A stretch of 64,000 bases of DNA from Aralia elata (GCA_034770075.1 CM068379.1:12121922-12185921); one strand, 5' to 3'. Shown: positions 10,876-24,173, counted from the stretch's first letter. Notes: a model not told the origin generated them from the sequence alone. Program-made: numbers and translations.

Positions 10876-13800
10876 CTACTGTGAGCAAGACATACCCTCC
10901 CTCTGCATAATATACTCCACTGCGTCTTCCACGGTATCCACAACCTGCATAAGGAACCATTAGGACGAGTTTAGTTGGCATTTTGTACACAAAATTCCTG
11001 CAATATGTTCTTTAATCTTAATTAATGTTCGCGGGAGGGGAAGTGAAGAATTTTGGTATACGGGTTAATACGAGTAACATTTCCTAGACCAAAACAAACT
11101 AGTTTATGAGGTTAAAGAAAAACCAATAATGGATCTCCTCATAGGAGTGAAATGCCAGATTCATTTGATAGGTTCTAAAACTCTGGTCCAGTTCATATGA
11201 TGGCTGCTTCATTTATTTCTTAGCAACCAAGAATATAGAAACGATGTAAAACATAAAAAGAACAACAATGCATTCTTAGGATTAAGAGCCGATTGATTAT
11301 ATAACGAGACTACGTTCTCACGTCATGTTTGAAGGAATAACGATACATATATTTCAAGGTTTTAAACACCATGCTTACCAGATCAGCTGGGAACTCTGCA
11401 TGGTTTCCTTTTCCTTTAAACACACCAGTCCTTGTCAAAATTGAAAACCAGGGATGTCCAGCCTGAGATTTCAAAAGACAAAAGGAATTTTCCTACCTTC
11501 ATTAAAACCTTTTGTTAATAAATCAGATGACAGCTATCACAAGGAAATACTTTTATCAACAGTTTCCTCAATACCCATAAGGAGAACCAGACAGACCTGT
11601 CTTGCACCTTTGATGTCAACTGAAGGATTGTCTCCAATCATGTATAGGGTTTCAAAAGCATGTGATGCCAAGTTTTCTCTATCCACAATGAGCTCACCAT
11701 TACATGAAGATGGCTGAAGTTGTCTCAATATGGTTTCAGCATTCTTAAATACGAATGGATTTGGCTTCCCAAAAGAGGTATACTCCATAGGACTATGGTG
11801 AATTCTGCGTGATACATCTAAACATGAATATCACCAGAAATGCACAAATAATAGTGCCAAAAATTAAATAACAACCAGTTTAAATGTACAAAAAAATAAA
11901 AAAACTTGTTTAGAACAACTTTTTCTTCCAGAACGAGGCAATGTAACGCAGGAATCTTGCCAAGGGTGGGCAATGTTTTAACTAAACAAAATTAATAAAA
12001 ATGACCAAATAGATTTCAACCAAAATTAATAGTCACTACAAAACTAGTCTTCGAAGCTTCATTTCTAGAAAATGTTTATAATTGCCTCATTTTCAAGTCT
12101 TGACAATTTTTATAGCCCCCCCCCCCTCCCCCCCCCCAAAAAAAAAAGAAGGCAAAACGAAAGCTAATTTTACTAAGGAAATAACCAAAGGAACACCAAA
12201 TAATGGAGATCAACTTGCAGAAGATAGATTGCTTATATGACAATTAAAGTTAGTTCTTGGAAGCATTCCAGCTACTAGCTAACTACCCAAGGCCACATCC
12301 TTCCTATGAGTTTTGACTTATACAAGGCCTTTGGCCTTGCTGCTATAGATTTATATCCTTACAACTCCCACTACATAAAAAAGATAAATTAGTAATGGAA
12401 AAATTAAAACGGAAAAGTAACAATCTTTGTGAAATGGAGGAACTATTGCATAGCAAATGATAAACAAAAAACACTTAAATTTAGCTCAGTTGGCATAAGC
12501 CTGATCCACCAATCTAGAAACATCCCTCTGATTGTATAAACCTTGTTTAATATCAACTTTTTATGGGCAGCTTAAAAAACATCTCTCTCAGTTAATTACA
12601 AGGATCAGATGATAATATTTTATATTCTATATTACCCTAAAGAAGCAACAGAGATTGTAACTGATCCATGAATAGCCAAAGTAGTGCACAACAAGAATTA
12701 GGTATATAATTTAGAAAATTTGGATTAAGTTGAGGAACTTTATAGTTTAGATAGAAGGGAACAACTGATTCTCTATGTGTTTGAGGTAAATCACTAATAT
12801 CTAGTATCTGTATGGTCTCCCAAATTTATATCAATAATTACTGGATTCTTTTAGGCAAAATTTGTTATGTCTACCCTACATGCGCTGGAGATTGGAGATT
12901 GGAGGAGGCTGAGAACCCAGTAACCCTAAAATCAGAATTAATTTGTTCTTTCATCTGCAGACTGAAGTCAAAATCACATTAAATATCATGTATACGTATT
13001 AGGTTTGGTTAAGCTTTCAGTTTTAACCCTATACTTGAAAAAAAATTCATTTAAAGGTGATCATTTAATTTAACAATTGCACCACTATACTAATAAAAAA
13101 AATCAAATTTAAGGGTGGGCAATTGATCACCCTTGCCCTATACTCCTATAATCCATCCCGCCCCTGGAACAAGAAGATCAATGCAAGACTATGGGTTCCT
13201 TCACATATAGCCAAGAAATCTCAAAGAACTGCAGTATGCAAACTGAATTATGTTTAGCTAAAACATTCTATGCCATATGTCGCGTTAGAACAAATTTGTT
13301 AACATTAAAAATGTGAGCTAAACCTTCAAAGAGCCCAAGGACGCGAGCTTGTTAGCTATCCAGTCACTGAACATTCCCATCAAAGACACTCACTGTTTGG
13401 GTTTTTAAATGTAGCATCTTCCTTCTTTCTTTCTTTAGTTTTATTTAAGGGCGTTGTGGTGAAACACTAATTAAGTGACCGATGCTGTGTCATGGGTACC
13501 ATTTTGATCCAAAATGAAAGCATAAAATATAAGCAAACGGCAGAAGGTACTAACCTCACCTGTTGAAGACGCTTTGTAGAGCAATTCTAAAAGCACCCAT
13601 ACCAAGACGTTGACAAGGAAATGCAGCCTGTCCTGAGTTTACACTTGATCAGTACCGTCTAAAATCTAAATAAACAATACAAAAAACCATCTAATTTTAT
13701 ATTTCTTGAGATCTAAACAGAAGCTATGAAGGATGAGCAATTTGTAAGGTCTTCTCCTGACAGTCTCACAATAAGGATGATTCAAAAGTCAAAATAAGTG

Positions 13801-16800
13801 CTTCACTCTTTCAATATACTCAGAAAGTCTTTTTCCCGATTAGTATGACTACTGAGTTGCTTTAAGTACAACCCACTGTTATTGTTATATTGTTTTTGTC
13901 ATTAATTAGTACAGACCTGGTATTCAAGATCATCAGCTGCAAAGTACAGATGTGGTTGATGCCCATTCTCCTTTCCAAGAACACCACCGGATCTCAAAAT
14001 ATCACAAAGAACCTAATAATTAATCAATCAATTTAGAACTACATAAAGAGAGAAGAAACAAAAAATAAAAACGTAGAACAGGTTTGAAAGACTGAATGAA
14101 GGAAAGTAGGAAACAAATATAAAGATGAAGAAGAGATACTAAAGGGTTGTTTGTTTCATTAAATGATAACTGCTAAATCAGAACAGCAGATCTGATTGGG
14201 CTGAATCTAGTAAGAGGTTGTGTCTGAATTGAATATTGAACTGTCTGAATGGTAAACTTATGTTTGTTTAGTAATATGTCTAAATGATCTTAATTGGTGT
14301 ATTTTTACTGTTTTAACCCTCTAAACTACTAAAGAAAACACCTTATCTCATATTAAGTTAAGAGGGAGAGCTGTGACAGAAGATCTTGCTATTTCTTTAT
14401 CTCATAGTAAGTTGAGAAACTTAATGCTCGCATGAGTAGCTCCGCGCCTGCAACCTTCTAATTCTTTTCTGACTATTACTGTTTATAGAAAGCCCCCAAA
14501 TTGTAGTCATGCCATTCCTTAGGTAGATTACTAACTGGATCAAACATTGAATCTCGTGACATTTATTGTTATCCATGGTGAGTAGAATAGTTGATTCTAA
14601 ATCTGGACAATCATGGTTATCAACAAACAATTTTCTTAACTTTAAATATATCTTTAACTGGATCTGCTGCTAGAATGTATCGAATGGAAAAGAAGAGAAA
14701 TGAAATGAATAATAAATAAATAAATAAAATTTAGAGGAAATTACCTGAATATCCCTTCCCCAATCAACAGGATCACTGACAACAAATGCTGCTTTAACTC
14801 TCTCAGAAGTGACATCTAAACTTGGGCCAAACTTTGTGGAGCTACTATACTGGTTTAGTGCCTTAGTTGTCCAGGTTTTATAATGAGATACAGGATCAAT
14901 GCTATCGAAATAAGATGAGTACTCATCTAATGAGAGAACTTTTCTGCACATGATAACCACTTATGGAATAAGGTGGTGTACAGAACAAAGAATAAGAAAT
15001 TTAGGCCCTATTTAAATGATAACAAAGTATTAGACCAAGATATAAGGCTAGAACGAACTTGAAACCATACTCAGACATCACAACAGCAGGCTCCCCTTTT
15101 CCAGCAGCAACAATTAGTTCATTCTCATATCTGAACGAAGCATGATAAAGATTTAAGATGGTTAAAACGTTTTCATGATACCAAACTTATGATTAGTAGA
15201 TACTTTAAAACACAACTATCAAAGTTATATAAATGTGCCAGGTAATTTAAAATTGCACGTGTTAGATTTTATAAAATAGGCCCAAGTCTAGCATATAAAG
15301 ATATCAATTTCTCTAACTCAAACTGAATGGCAATGAGAAGAGTTGGCCGTATTCAATATATACTAGATATGATTTCTCAAGATATTCGATGCAGGACAAG
15401 TTATATATACTCTAACACTCACCCACATGTGTAAACTGGTATATTGAGTGTTGCACGTGTACATGATGAATATAGAATCACGCTCAAGACAAGCTCAAAG
15501 AAGAAATGGCACTATGGCCTTTAAAGAGCTAGTAAACAATGAGCAACTTTTTGGCCCAATTGAGAAGTGGCTACTAGTTAATAAATGATAATTTTTTGAC
15601 CTTTACAAAGTGTCCTGCAAGTGGGGTAAAAATAAAAGACAAGAAGAGTGTTTAGGTAGCCCAAAGATAGACCTGCTCTGATACTATATTAGATTTGGAT
15701 AAATGGGCCCAAGTTTAACATATAAAGATTTTCAAGCTCTATAACTCATAACCAATTGCCAATGAGAAGAGTTGGCCATATTCAATATATACTAGATATG
15801 TTTTCTCAAGGTATTCGATGTGGGACAAGTCATATATACTTTAGTAGTATGTAGTATCCAGATAGTGGAATTTCCACTGCAACTCATATTTGCTTCTAAA
15901 ACATGTAATCTCTAACTAACAATAATATAATAATTGTGTTTGCTCTAAATATTTATAGTGAATTAGTAGGTTACATAAGATAGGAATTTAGCCCATGAAA
16001 AATATAATCGATCCTCAAAAATAGAGTATTCAATCTATCAATTGTAAGCTTCACTTGAAATAACAAGACCTTCAAGCCCATACAAAAACTTTTAATTTAA
16101 AATGCATTAGTCAATATGACAAAAAGGTATAGGTCATATGAGTTTGTTAAAGTACTATAAATTGTTTGTACAAACAATTTCTAGCTATAGCCTATAAGAT
16201 AGTCCTTTTAGCTAATCAAGTAATGGGAACTCAAAAAGTAATATACTCAGGGGCGGATCTATATACGGGGCAGCATAGGCAGCTGCCCCTGCTGGAATTT
16301 TTTTTTATAGGTATAGGGACAGGGCAGATATGTAAATTAATAAATTTAAGGGGGCAGATTAATGGAACAGTTAAACTTGGAGGGGGCAAAATAAATTTCA
16401 TAAACCAATTCTAAATACAAGTACAAAAATCTTCTTAGTTTTAAGGCTTGGTGAAATCTTAGAAGTACAAAACTAGTTTATGCTTTGAAATTAATTCATG
16501 GTTTTGTTTGAATATAGAAAGCAAATTTGGTTTGAGGCTTTGAGAATTTGGGGAATCATTCAAATTGAACTATGACAAGTAACCGAAATAAGTTTCTAAA
16601 TTGTATCTAAATGTTTTTTATTTGAAATTCCTTTTTTAGTTTGGATTATGAATATTTATTGCAATTTGTAAACATTATTATGATTAGTTAATATTATGAT
16701 TAGTTCAAATTTTCTTTATTTAACTTCAACAAAAAAAATTAGTTAAAATCCGCCCCTGCTGGGAAAAATTCCTGGATTCACTCCTGAATATACTAGTGAC

Positions 16801-19800
16801 TGAAAGAGGTTCACATCCACAATTTTGTGGACAAACCTAAGTATTTCCACGTAGGAAATGTGGGAGAACTGAAAGAACTTAAGATAGTCATGATCTCTAG
16901 GGTTTGGAGGTGAAGTTGTTCTTCTAATGACATAATTATCTTTTGTCAACACTTCCTGTTGTTCTTCTTTGTACTCTATATATATACTGTAAAACCTAAT
17001 CGTTGATAGTCAACACTTCTTATCAATAAATATAAGCAAGGCATCAATATCAAAGACTTTTGCTCCTTGAAGATTTTATGTTGATTAAATAACATTTAAC
17101 GTAAATTAGCTCATCCATAAAACTGTTCAATGACATTTCTCGTTTTCCTCTATCACAAATCCTCGGCGATATTAATCATTAATGTAACAGCTACTTGTGC
17201 CATTTCAAAGACACTTCATAGAGAAACCTGAGTAATATTGTAGTTTTTAGTACTTCAAAGAAGTTATCAAACAGTGGGCAGTATCATATCCAGTGCAGCC
17301 TTGTATTGTCCAAATTTCGCATCCTATCTCATAAAACATTTGATCCCTATATCAAATAACCTATTTTACCAGTTTGTGACAGGTCTCAAGTGTTACACAT
17401 AAGGCTGCCTTATTGGAGTAATTTTGAATTGATAACTTATAATACATGGTTGTCTCAGACAAAGGTGGCCAACCATAATAAACTGTTCCAAGAACCAAGT
17501 TTGTTGAGAATAATATAATATCGTCACCTCAGATGCTTAAGTAGAACAGTATTTCAAAATCATCAAAAAAAATTAGCAGTATTACACAAAACATACCTTT
17601 TCAGCAAACTTCGGAAAGGTGAGTGACCCTGTACAACCTGCATGGGGAGAATATAAAATAAAACAGACATGCTAGCAATACCACAAGAAATTTTGGGAAA
17701 AGGGAATAGTTTGAAAGTTTTAGAAACTACCTGAGAAGGTAAAATCTTTACTCCCAGAAGTTCAGTCAACTCAAAGGCTCGTCTAGACTCTGGGATACCT
17801 CCTCCTATTAAATGGAATGTCAGAAATCAATTAGTCCATACGTCTGCCACATACCACATTCCGAAAAAATCAGGGAGAACAATTAATGATATAACATCTT
17901 ATAATTAAACTCTCGAAGTGAGACAGCTTGATACTCCTCCCTAGGCAAAATAAAATATATAGATTAATTACTAAGAAACAAATTCATGTGCAGGATGCTT
18001 CAGTATCAATATGTTGGAGCAAATAAGCAAGTTGTTGGGATAATTTTAAATTATCCTTAAGTCTTAACTCTTGAGGAATAAAATTTGATTGGACTAATGA
18101 CATGTAGCCTAATTAATGGTCAGCTTGATCTTTTTCTCATGGGGCAAAAGCTTGTCTATTGAGGCGGCAAAATTAACCGTGTGCATGTGTGGTGAATAAG
18201 TTTCCTACACCATTAAGTAATTGACTTTCAATTACTTCTTTGCCGCCATGAATCAATATAAATAGGAGGAGCATGTCATTCAGTACATACGGAAAAATCA
18301 ACAAGAGATAGTAAGAAAGAAAAAAAGATGAGATTTTTCTTACTTGATACAAAAAATATAGTGAGAGCATATATTGAGTTTCTTTGTGATTCTCAATATA
18401 CTTAAAAGTCTTATTTTAAATAGAGAACAATTGTCATTGAGTCTTTGGTAGGTGCACACCAACATTCTATTCATGTTCCTGGAGACGGTTCGGTCATCAT
18501 GAGTAGGGCCGAATAACGTCTTAAGCACCGTGGTCAACAAATGTATAAAAGTTTTGTACTTTGTGGTTAATAAATTCGGTGAGATCTTTCCATATTAATT
18601 TAATTTGTAGTTATTTATATTAGCTATTTTGCCCGATGGCTCCAACACAAGTCTACTTATTACAGACCATATTTATTATGATAATGAAATTACAGACAAG
18701 ATATAACAAGGTTTTTTAAGCTACTCAAATGAAATATAGGTGATGCACCCAGTTAAAAGGTAGCATTTCTGGAATATTATTTTTTTCAATTGTTGATAAG
18801 TAATTTGATAGAAACATAATTGAAGCTTCTTGAATCGATAGATATACAAGCCCTCATTCTATGATAGGAGAAAGTGTATTAAATAAGAAACTGTTTTGCA
18901 ATTTAGTTTAATTGGGTCTAACTAACAAATTATGTTTTAAAAACAGCAACTAAGAATGGGTGCAACATCTTTAATTTAAAATTAAAAAGACAATCACTAA
19001 TTCCGTTAAAAATACAACATAGTGCAAGAATTAACCGATCAAAAGTACTCACCATTTGTCAAAAACAGAAATGGGATCTTCAAACTACCTGTGAATAAGC
19101 AATCATCAGTTTTTGGGACATACTGTAGCGAGAATGGCAATATATTTTATCATCACTGATAACATAGTAAATATAGATAAAGTATGCATCCGATGTTATG
19201 GATGCCAGTGCACCACCAATCCAAATCAATTACAGGAACCAACACATCACAGAAACCATGTGAGTTTCATATGAGTGCATATTTCTTTATTAAAGGTTTA
19301 GCTTGCATCACATCTCTTATGTCAGAAAGACAAGATGATCATCAATGGTGAATGTGCAGTGGCTTCAGACCAGGCACATTCAGGCAAGCTACTACATTGG
19401 GATCGTGCGGGGTCCCTGCCCCGGTAGAAATTTGTATTCTATTGTTCATATACTACATGTTTTTTATAATTTTAAAATTATAAAGGTCTTAAATGAGAAA
19501 TGTCCCCATAGTTATTCAAAAGGGAAAAAAGAAGTTTAGCTGGGGCATAGGGTTAGTTAAGCTCATTGGGTTCTTCACATTAAGATTTCAACTCTTTTTT
19601 CATTATTCACAACTCAAGCAAAATATTCATGCTGCACCAACGCGTAGTCAGGCCTCCACTTTCAGGTTAGTTAGGACAAGACGTTTTTTTATATATACAC
19701 CTGCTTTTGTATAAAAATATATATGCTAATACATACATATTTTGAGATCTTGTAATCTTTTATAAACTTATTTTGTTTTTTTGGATGATGTCCCCGCTAT

Positions 19801-21643
19801 TACATATATTTTCTGAAGTTTTTGGTAGCAACCAACTCCGAAACCGGGTATGTTCAATCGATCTATTTGATATGATGATATCTGTAAATTAAATTGGATG
19901 TTTCTCCTTCTTGTAGATATTCCATATCTATTATACAGGATTCAAAAAATTGAGGTAAATGTAGGATTCAAAAAAATAGAGGTAAATGTAGGATTCAATA
20001 AGTTGAGGTCAATGCTTATGAAATCTTGTAAATTATAAAGAATATTTTCAAGTTTGGAACTGGTATTGCTAATTTGATATATAATCGTGCATTTTAAAAT
20101 ATTATGATATCTTTTGCTCCAAGTTCTTCGCAATAATTTTTGGTAACTTATGAATTGTCCCAACAGTTGGATTTTCCTATCACTGCCACTAGGCACATTC
20201 ACATATTATAATTCTATAAGTAAGATGAATAACCAAAAATCATATTCATAGGGGTAGAAATTAGAGTACACATGCTAACCTTCTTATTTGACTCCATTAA
20301 CGTAATGATAATTCGAACGTACATGTACATACAATTAAAACCTTAGGCTTCCTTTATATTCATTTTGGTAGATCATGTAAACATAAATTTGCAGATCCAA
20401 ATTTACATTCTTTATTTAGGTACCTACTTGCGTATGAATTTGTAATTCCGCCAAAAAAATCTCTGTGGATTTAACAACCACAAAACTATGTGTATCAAAT
20501 ACTGTCCAATTAAACACCACTTACAAATCCTTCCATTTTGATCTTTCAACCCAAAGCTCACCTTTAGTGCCTAATCGTTCAATACATCGTGAAAAAACAT
20601 TTTTTAACAAACTCACAATAATATTTCTCCCACACAAACATATGATTTCTCATCTCTCTCTATGTATATGTACTCCTTCCGTTCCAAAACATAATATCAT
20701 AGCTGATTTTTCAAAGTCGATTTGCGATGTTTTTAAATTCAAAATAACGTGATTCTTTAACTTATGAATACTAAATCTTATGTAGTAGTACTTTTTAGAT
20801 TGTTTAAAATTTTTATAATTATATTGTCAAACCTAAATGAATTTATTTCAATACTGAATTAGAAAATATTTCAAATTGACTTCAAAAGGTCATATATTAA
20901 TCCTATATTTTGGAATGGAGGGAGTACATAGTTGCTCCTTATTGCCTCTCAATTGGTTATTCCAGATGCAATCAGAGGCTTAAATGGAGGATTTTTGTTC
21001 TGATTGCAAAATGTCAAGAATTATACATGACAAACGTAATTTGTTGAGTTGATCGGCTCATATGATAGATATTTAAAATACTTTCAATAAATAATTCATC
21101 ACCCAAACAACTAATTTTTATATAAAAAGAACTAAAACACATGATCTTCTAGCTAGACACCAGCAAGGCCGTAACCTTAAGTTAATTCCAGTAACTAGCC
21201 TATACTAAACATCCATGATGTAATTGTGCCACAAACACTTGAACATCATACAATGTAAAACGTATATATTTAGAGCTAAATTTTTTATTAAAAAAAATTA
21301 CTAAGAAACTTTTAAATTAAGTACACGAATTTAGTACCTGAATCTCCGTACAATCTGCTCAAAGCCTTAAGAGAACCTCCAATTGGAGTGCCGCCACGAA
21401 GTATAACCCCATCAATATCAAACGCAATTCCATATGAAGACCTGCAATTTCCTAGTCATTTCAATCACTAATACAATTGATTATATGTCTCTGTGTGTGT
21501 GTGTGTGTAAAATCAATGGAGGAATAAAAGATTACCAACCATTGGGGAATTGAGCGAAGCTGAGAGAAGGAACGAGAAGATTCTTGAAGAAATGGCTGTC
21601 TATTTATGCTCAGTGAAACCCTAAAAACCGTTCGAATCTTCAT
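10876..21643 (-). CDS. HAD-superfamily hydrolase, HDHD5/CECR5 type, probably mitochondrial
   Basis: Twelve exons in transcript order: 21643-21540, 21441-21338, 19088-19053, 17804-17731, 17637-17597, 15130-15059, 14943-14745, 14012-13917, 13627-13560, 11804-11597, 11462-11379, 10944-10876 (stop TAG). They sum to 1155 nt, or 384 residues, in frame. Residues ~1-35 are Arg/Ser-rich without acidic residues, a plausible mitochondrial presequence. HAD motif I is FDIDGVILRG (exon 2), motif II FLFLTNGGG (exons 3-4), and motif IV MIGDNPSVDIKGA (exon 10), so the catalytic Asp pair and the metal-binding Asp are present. Exon 7 carries KVLSLDEYSSYF and exon 10 YTSFGKPNPFVFKNAE, both typical of this HAD-IIA subgroup. 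The substrate is unknown. Exon 6 uses a weak donor (AA|GTTCGT); ending it earlier breaks the frame. Large introns hold a copia-type solo LTR, a hAT MITE and a TRIM. Confidence 0.9.
12116..12147. repeat. C11-T-C10-A10 homopolymer tract in a HAD-gene intron
   Basis: Eleven C, one T, ten C, then about ten A, inside the intron between exons 9 and 10 of the HAD gene. Long C runs are rare in this AT-rich region and are prone to length error. Confidence 0.8.
15260..15846 (-). mobile_element. TRIM (small non-autonomous LTR retrotransposon), minus orientation
   Basis: Two direct repeats of about 155 bp (about 15260-15415 and 15690-15846) share AATGAGAAGAGTTGGCC and TTCAATATATACTAGATATG. The left copy begins TGTTAGATT and ends CTCTAACA, like an LTR. 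Read on the minus strand, the right repeat is followed at once by TATAGTATCAGAGCAGGTC (about 15686-15668), a close match to the tRNA-iMet primer-binding site (TGGTATCAGAGC). The internal part is about 275 bp with no coding sequence. No clean target duplication was seen, and the outer LTR edge is worn. It sits in the intron between exons 5 and 6 of the HAD gene. Confidence 0.7.
16248..16786. mobile_element. hAT-type non-autonomous element with 8-bp target duplication
   Basis: Left end CAGGGGCGGATCTATATACG; the right end read on the minus strand is CAGGAGTGAATCCAGGAATT, and a second CAGGGGCGGATTTT follows just inside. The element is flanked by perfect AATATACT duplications (16240-16247 and 16787-16794); 8 bp is the hAT hallmark. 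539 bp, no transposase, inside the HAD-gene intron between exons 5 and 6. Confidence 0.8.
18012..18647. mobile_element. Probable copia-type solo LTR
   Basis: Begins TGTTGGAGC and ends GCTCCAACA, the inverted TG..CA ends expected of an LTR, with a TATA-like AATATAAATAGG near 18256. About 636 bp, with no internal retrotransposon sequence next to it. Flanking pentamers CAATA and CAAGT agree only partly, so the insertion is old or the edge is off by a few bases. It lies in the HAD-gene intron between exons 3 and 4. Confidence 0.6.
19935..20008. repeat. Short tandem repeat, about 25-bp unit
   Basis: Three imperfect units of AGGATTCAAAAAATTGAGGT plus AAATGT, in the large HAD-gene intron between exons 2 and 3. 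Confidence 0.7.
20673..20924. mobile_element. Stowaway-type MITE
   Basis: Left end CTCCTTCCGTTCCAAAA and right end TTTTGGAATGGAGGGAG are inverted repeats flanked by TA (20671-20672 and 20925-20926). 252 bp, AT-rich, no coding. It lies in the HAD-gene intron between exons 2 and 3. Confidence 0.85.
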
Positions 21644-21860
21644 TACTAATTTTTTACTCTATTGTTTCCGTCTAGGTCAGCTGTTCACATAGAATCAGTT
21701 TTTCAGTTATATCTGTTGTATCTAAATTCCCATATAATTGGTGGGTGCTTGTTGCGCTCTAAGGAGATGTGTGTTTGTGAGTTTTTCAAATAAAAAGGAA
21801 AAATAGTGATATAGGCGCACTTTAAATCAATTGTTACTCGTCCTTTTATAATAGACTGAT
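21644..21860. other. 5' flank of the HAD gene
   Basis: Upstream of the minus-strand start codon at 21643. No clear TATA box was picked out. Confidence 0.3.
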
Positions 21861-22341
21861 CTAAAACCTACCTCTTAAATAGTATAATTTTTTTAAATAA
21901 TATATTTTTATTAAAATTATGTTATTTTAGAATTTTTTTAAAAAATAAAATAATATTAAAAGAGAATAATCTCACTTGCTTTCTTTTTATTTATAAAAAT
22001 ATCACCCGCGACCTCACTTGTTTTTTAAACAAATCTCCAAAATAATATAGTTTTAATAAAAGTATACTATTTAAAAGAGTTAAGGTATGCTCTAGATCCG
22101 ACCTTTTAAATAGCATAACTCTCTTAAATAACATATTTTTATTAAAACTACATTATTTTGGAGATTCTTTTAAAAAATAAAATAATATTAAAAGAGAGTA
22201 GTCTCACTTATATTCCTTTTATTTACAAAAATATCATCCGCAACTCCACTTGTTTTTTAAAAGAATCTTCAAAACGACGTAGTTTTAATAAAAGTATGTT
22301 ATTTAAGAGAGGTATGTTATTTAAGAGGTATGCTTTAGATC
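21860..22341. repeat. Tandem pair of AT-rich foldback (MITE-like) units
   Basis: Two adjacent ~240-bp units (about 21860-22096 and 22098-22341). Each begins CTCTTAAATA.. and ends ..TATTTAAGAG or a variant, with inner matching AATAATATTAAAAGAGA, GTAGTTTTAATAAAAGTATG and ACTTGTTTTTTAAA. Each unit can fold on itself. Both lie just upstream of the HAD gene start. Confidence 0.65.
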
Positions 22342-22424
22342 CGTCATATATATATATATATATAAGAAAGATGTAGGTACACAACTGTGTAGTGCACAGT
22401 ATACTATAGCGATGGTTTTCCAGG

Positions 22425-22493
22425 GCTATAGCGACGGTTTATCTGTCGTCATAGATATTCCGTCTATAGCGACAGACAAACCGTCGCTATAGC
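22425..22493. repeat. Hairpin-forming inverted repeat (CCGTCGCTATAG type)
   Basis: A 24-bp arm (22425-22448) and its complement (22470-22493) differ at one base and surround a 21-nt loop. Core word GCTATAGCGACGGTTT. A further partial copy (ACTATAGCGATGGTTTT) lies just left at about 22402. Such repeats commonly occur inside plant DNA transposons. Confidence 0.7.
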
Positions 22494-22588
22494 CTACTGT
22501 GTAGCTACACGGCTGTATAGCTACATATAGCCCATGTATATATAGCCCATATATATATATATAAAGGATATTGCATTATTATTAACTA

Positions 22589-22827
22589 TTCTCTCCGTTT
22601 CAAAATTAGAGATACAATTTAAATTTTGAGGTCAAAATATGACATAATAAACTTTAAATTGATATGAATTTATTTAATTTTAGTTGATACAATTATTATA
22701 ATTAGATAATATATAACAAAATTTAGTTTATTCTAAATTTTTATGAGTCGTATCAATTTTAAAGTTTAATATGCTGTTGTTTGAACTCAAAAGTCAAATT
22801 GTATCTTTAATTTTAGAACGGATGGAG
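22589..22827. mobile_element. Stowaway-type MITE
   Basis: Ends TTCTCTCCGTTTCAAAATTA and, on the other strand, CTCCATCCGTTCTAAAATTA, flanked by TA. About 239 bp. Subterminal inverted similarity continues (GATACAATTTAAATTTTGA against TCAAATTGTATC). Confidence 0.8.
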
Positions 22828-22872
22828 TATTAAGAAACCAATCAATATACGAGTGCTAATATATGCACACTT

Positions 22873-23275
22873 GGGGCATGTTCGGGGATTACTTATTTTA
22901 AAATGACTTAAAAGTTAAAATTTAAAATGACTTATAAGTCATTTTAAGTGGTGACTTATAAATAAAAGTGTTTGACACTATTTCGACTTATAAGTTAGAA
23001 ATTAAGTTAAAATAAAATGTGAAGGTATTTGACTAAAATGACTTATAAGTTAAAATAAGATGTAAAGATTATTAAAACAAGGACAAAAGTGTATTTACAT
23101 TTGATCAAACCTACTTATTTTAAAATGATTTATAAGTCATTTTTTAAGAAGCTATAACTTATTACTTATCAATAATGAATTATAAATCAAAAAAAAATAA
23201 GTTATTCCCAAACATTGAAATGGTAAAAAGCTTGGTCAAAGTTTAACTAACTTATAAGTTGTTCCCGACCACCCT
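22873..23275. mobile_element. MITE-like element with ACTTATAAGT repeats
   Basis: A ~400-bp region framed by GGGGCATGTTCGGGGATTAC and ..GTTGTTCCCGACCACCC. Many copies of ACTTATAAGT and AAAATGACTTATAAG occur in both orientations. The layout matches a class of plant MITEs; no reliable target duplication was found. Confidence 0.5.
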
Positions 23276-24119
23276 CTTAAGAGTGATAGTTGTACACCCA
23301 AATATGTTAAAGAGACTATATTATTCTTAATATACAGAAAATCAATTAACTATTTACTAGTTATTCATATTACTTTAATTTTGCTATACATCATATTTAT
23401 AAGATAGAATGTTTATAAACTTAGTTAGCCAAAACTTAATTTTTAACCATATATTAAATTGAACTACTTTATTAAACCTATTATCTTTTTATAGTTTTAC
23501 TTAATAGCATTCTTTTTTATTTGAGAAATTTTATAATACAATTTAATAAAATTTTGAATTAAATATTAGAAAACATAAAATATTAAAAAATAAAAAAGAT
23601 TTATAAGGTAAACCTTCTTGTTCTCAAGACATGATATATAATTTAGTATTATGTTAACGTAAGTATATAGTTTACCGGTCCCTCTAATTTAAAAGATTTT
23701 ATTTTAACTTGAAATAAATTATTTAGTCAATAAATTAATTTTTAGATATTAATTCTGGGTGGAAAGCGTATCATGATAAAATTGTTTATGTGGTATGTTC
23801 TTGGGGATCAAAGCTAAAGCTAATCCTAATATTACTGGTTTTCATTTCTTATTACTTGCAGTCTTCACCCTAGCCTAGTAACAATTTTCCTGTTTTTTCA
23901 ATTATTTTCTGCAATTCAAGCTTTTAAAATCATGTCCTGCATCAAAATATTTTTCATAGATGCTAGATTCTTCCGTTGTTCTTTTTCTATAATTTGTTAT
24001 GTTAGTTGAATTGCTGCGATTTTAAGTCATCTTAATTTTCTGTCATTTTTTCAGCCAATATATAGAATGACAATTTAAATTTTCTCACGTTTCTTTTTTG
24101 TTCAGTTTAACAATAGCAA

Positions 24120-24173
<54 letters not shown>

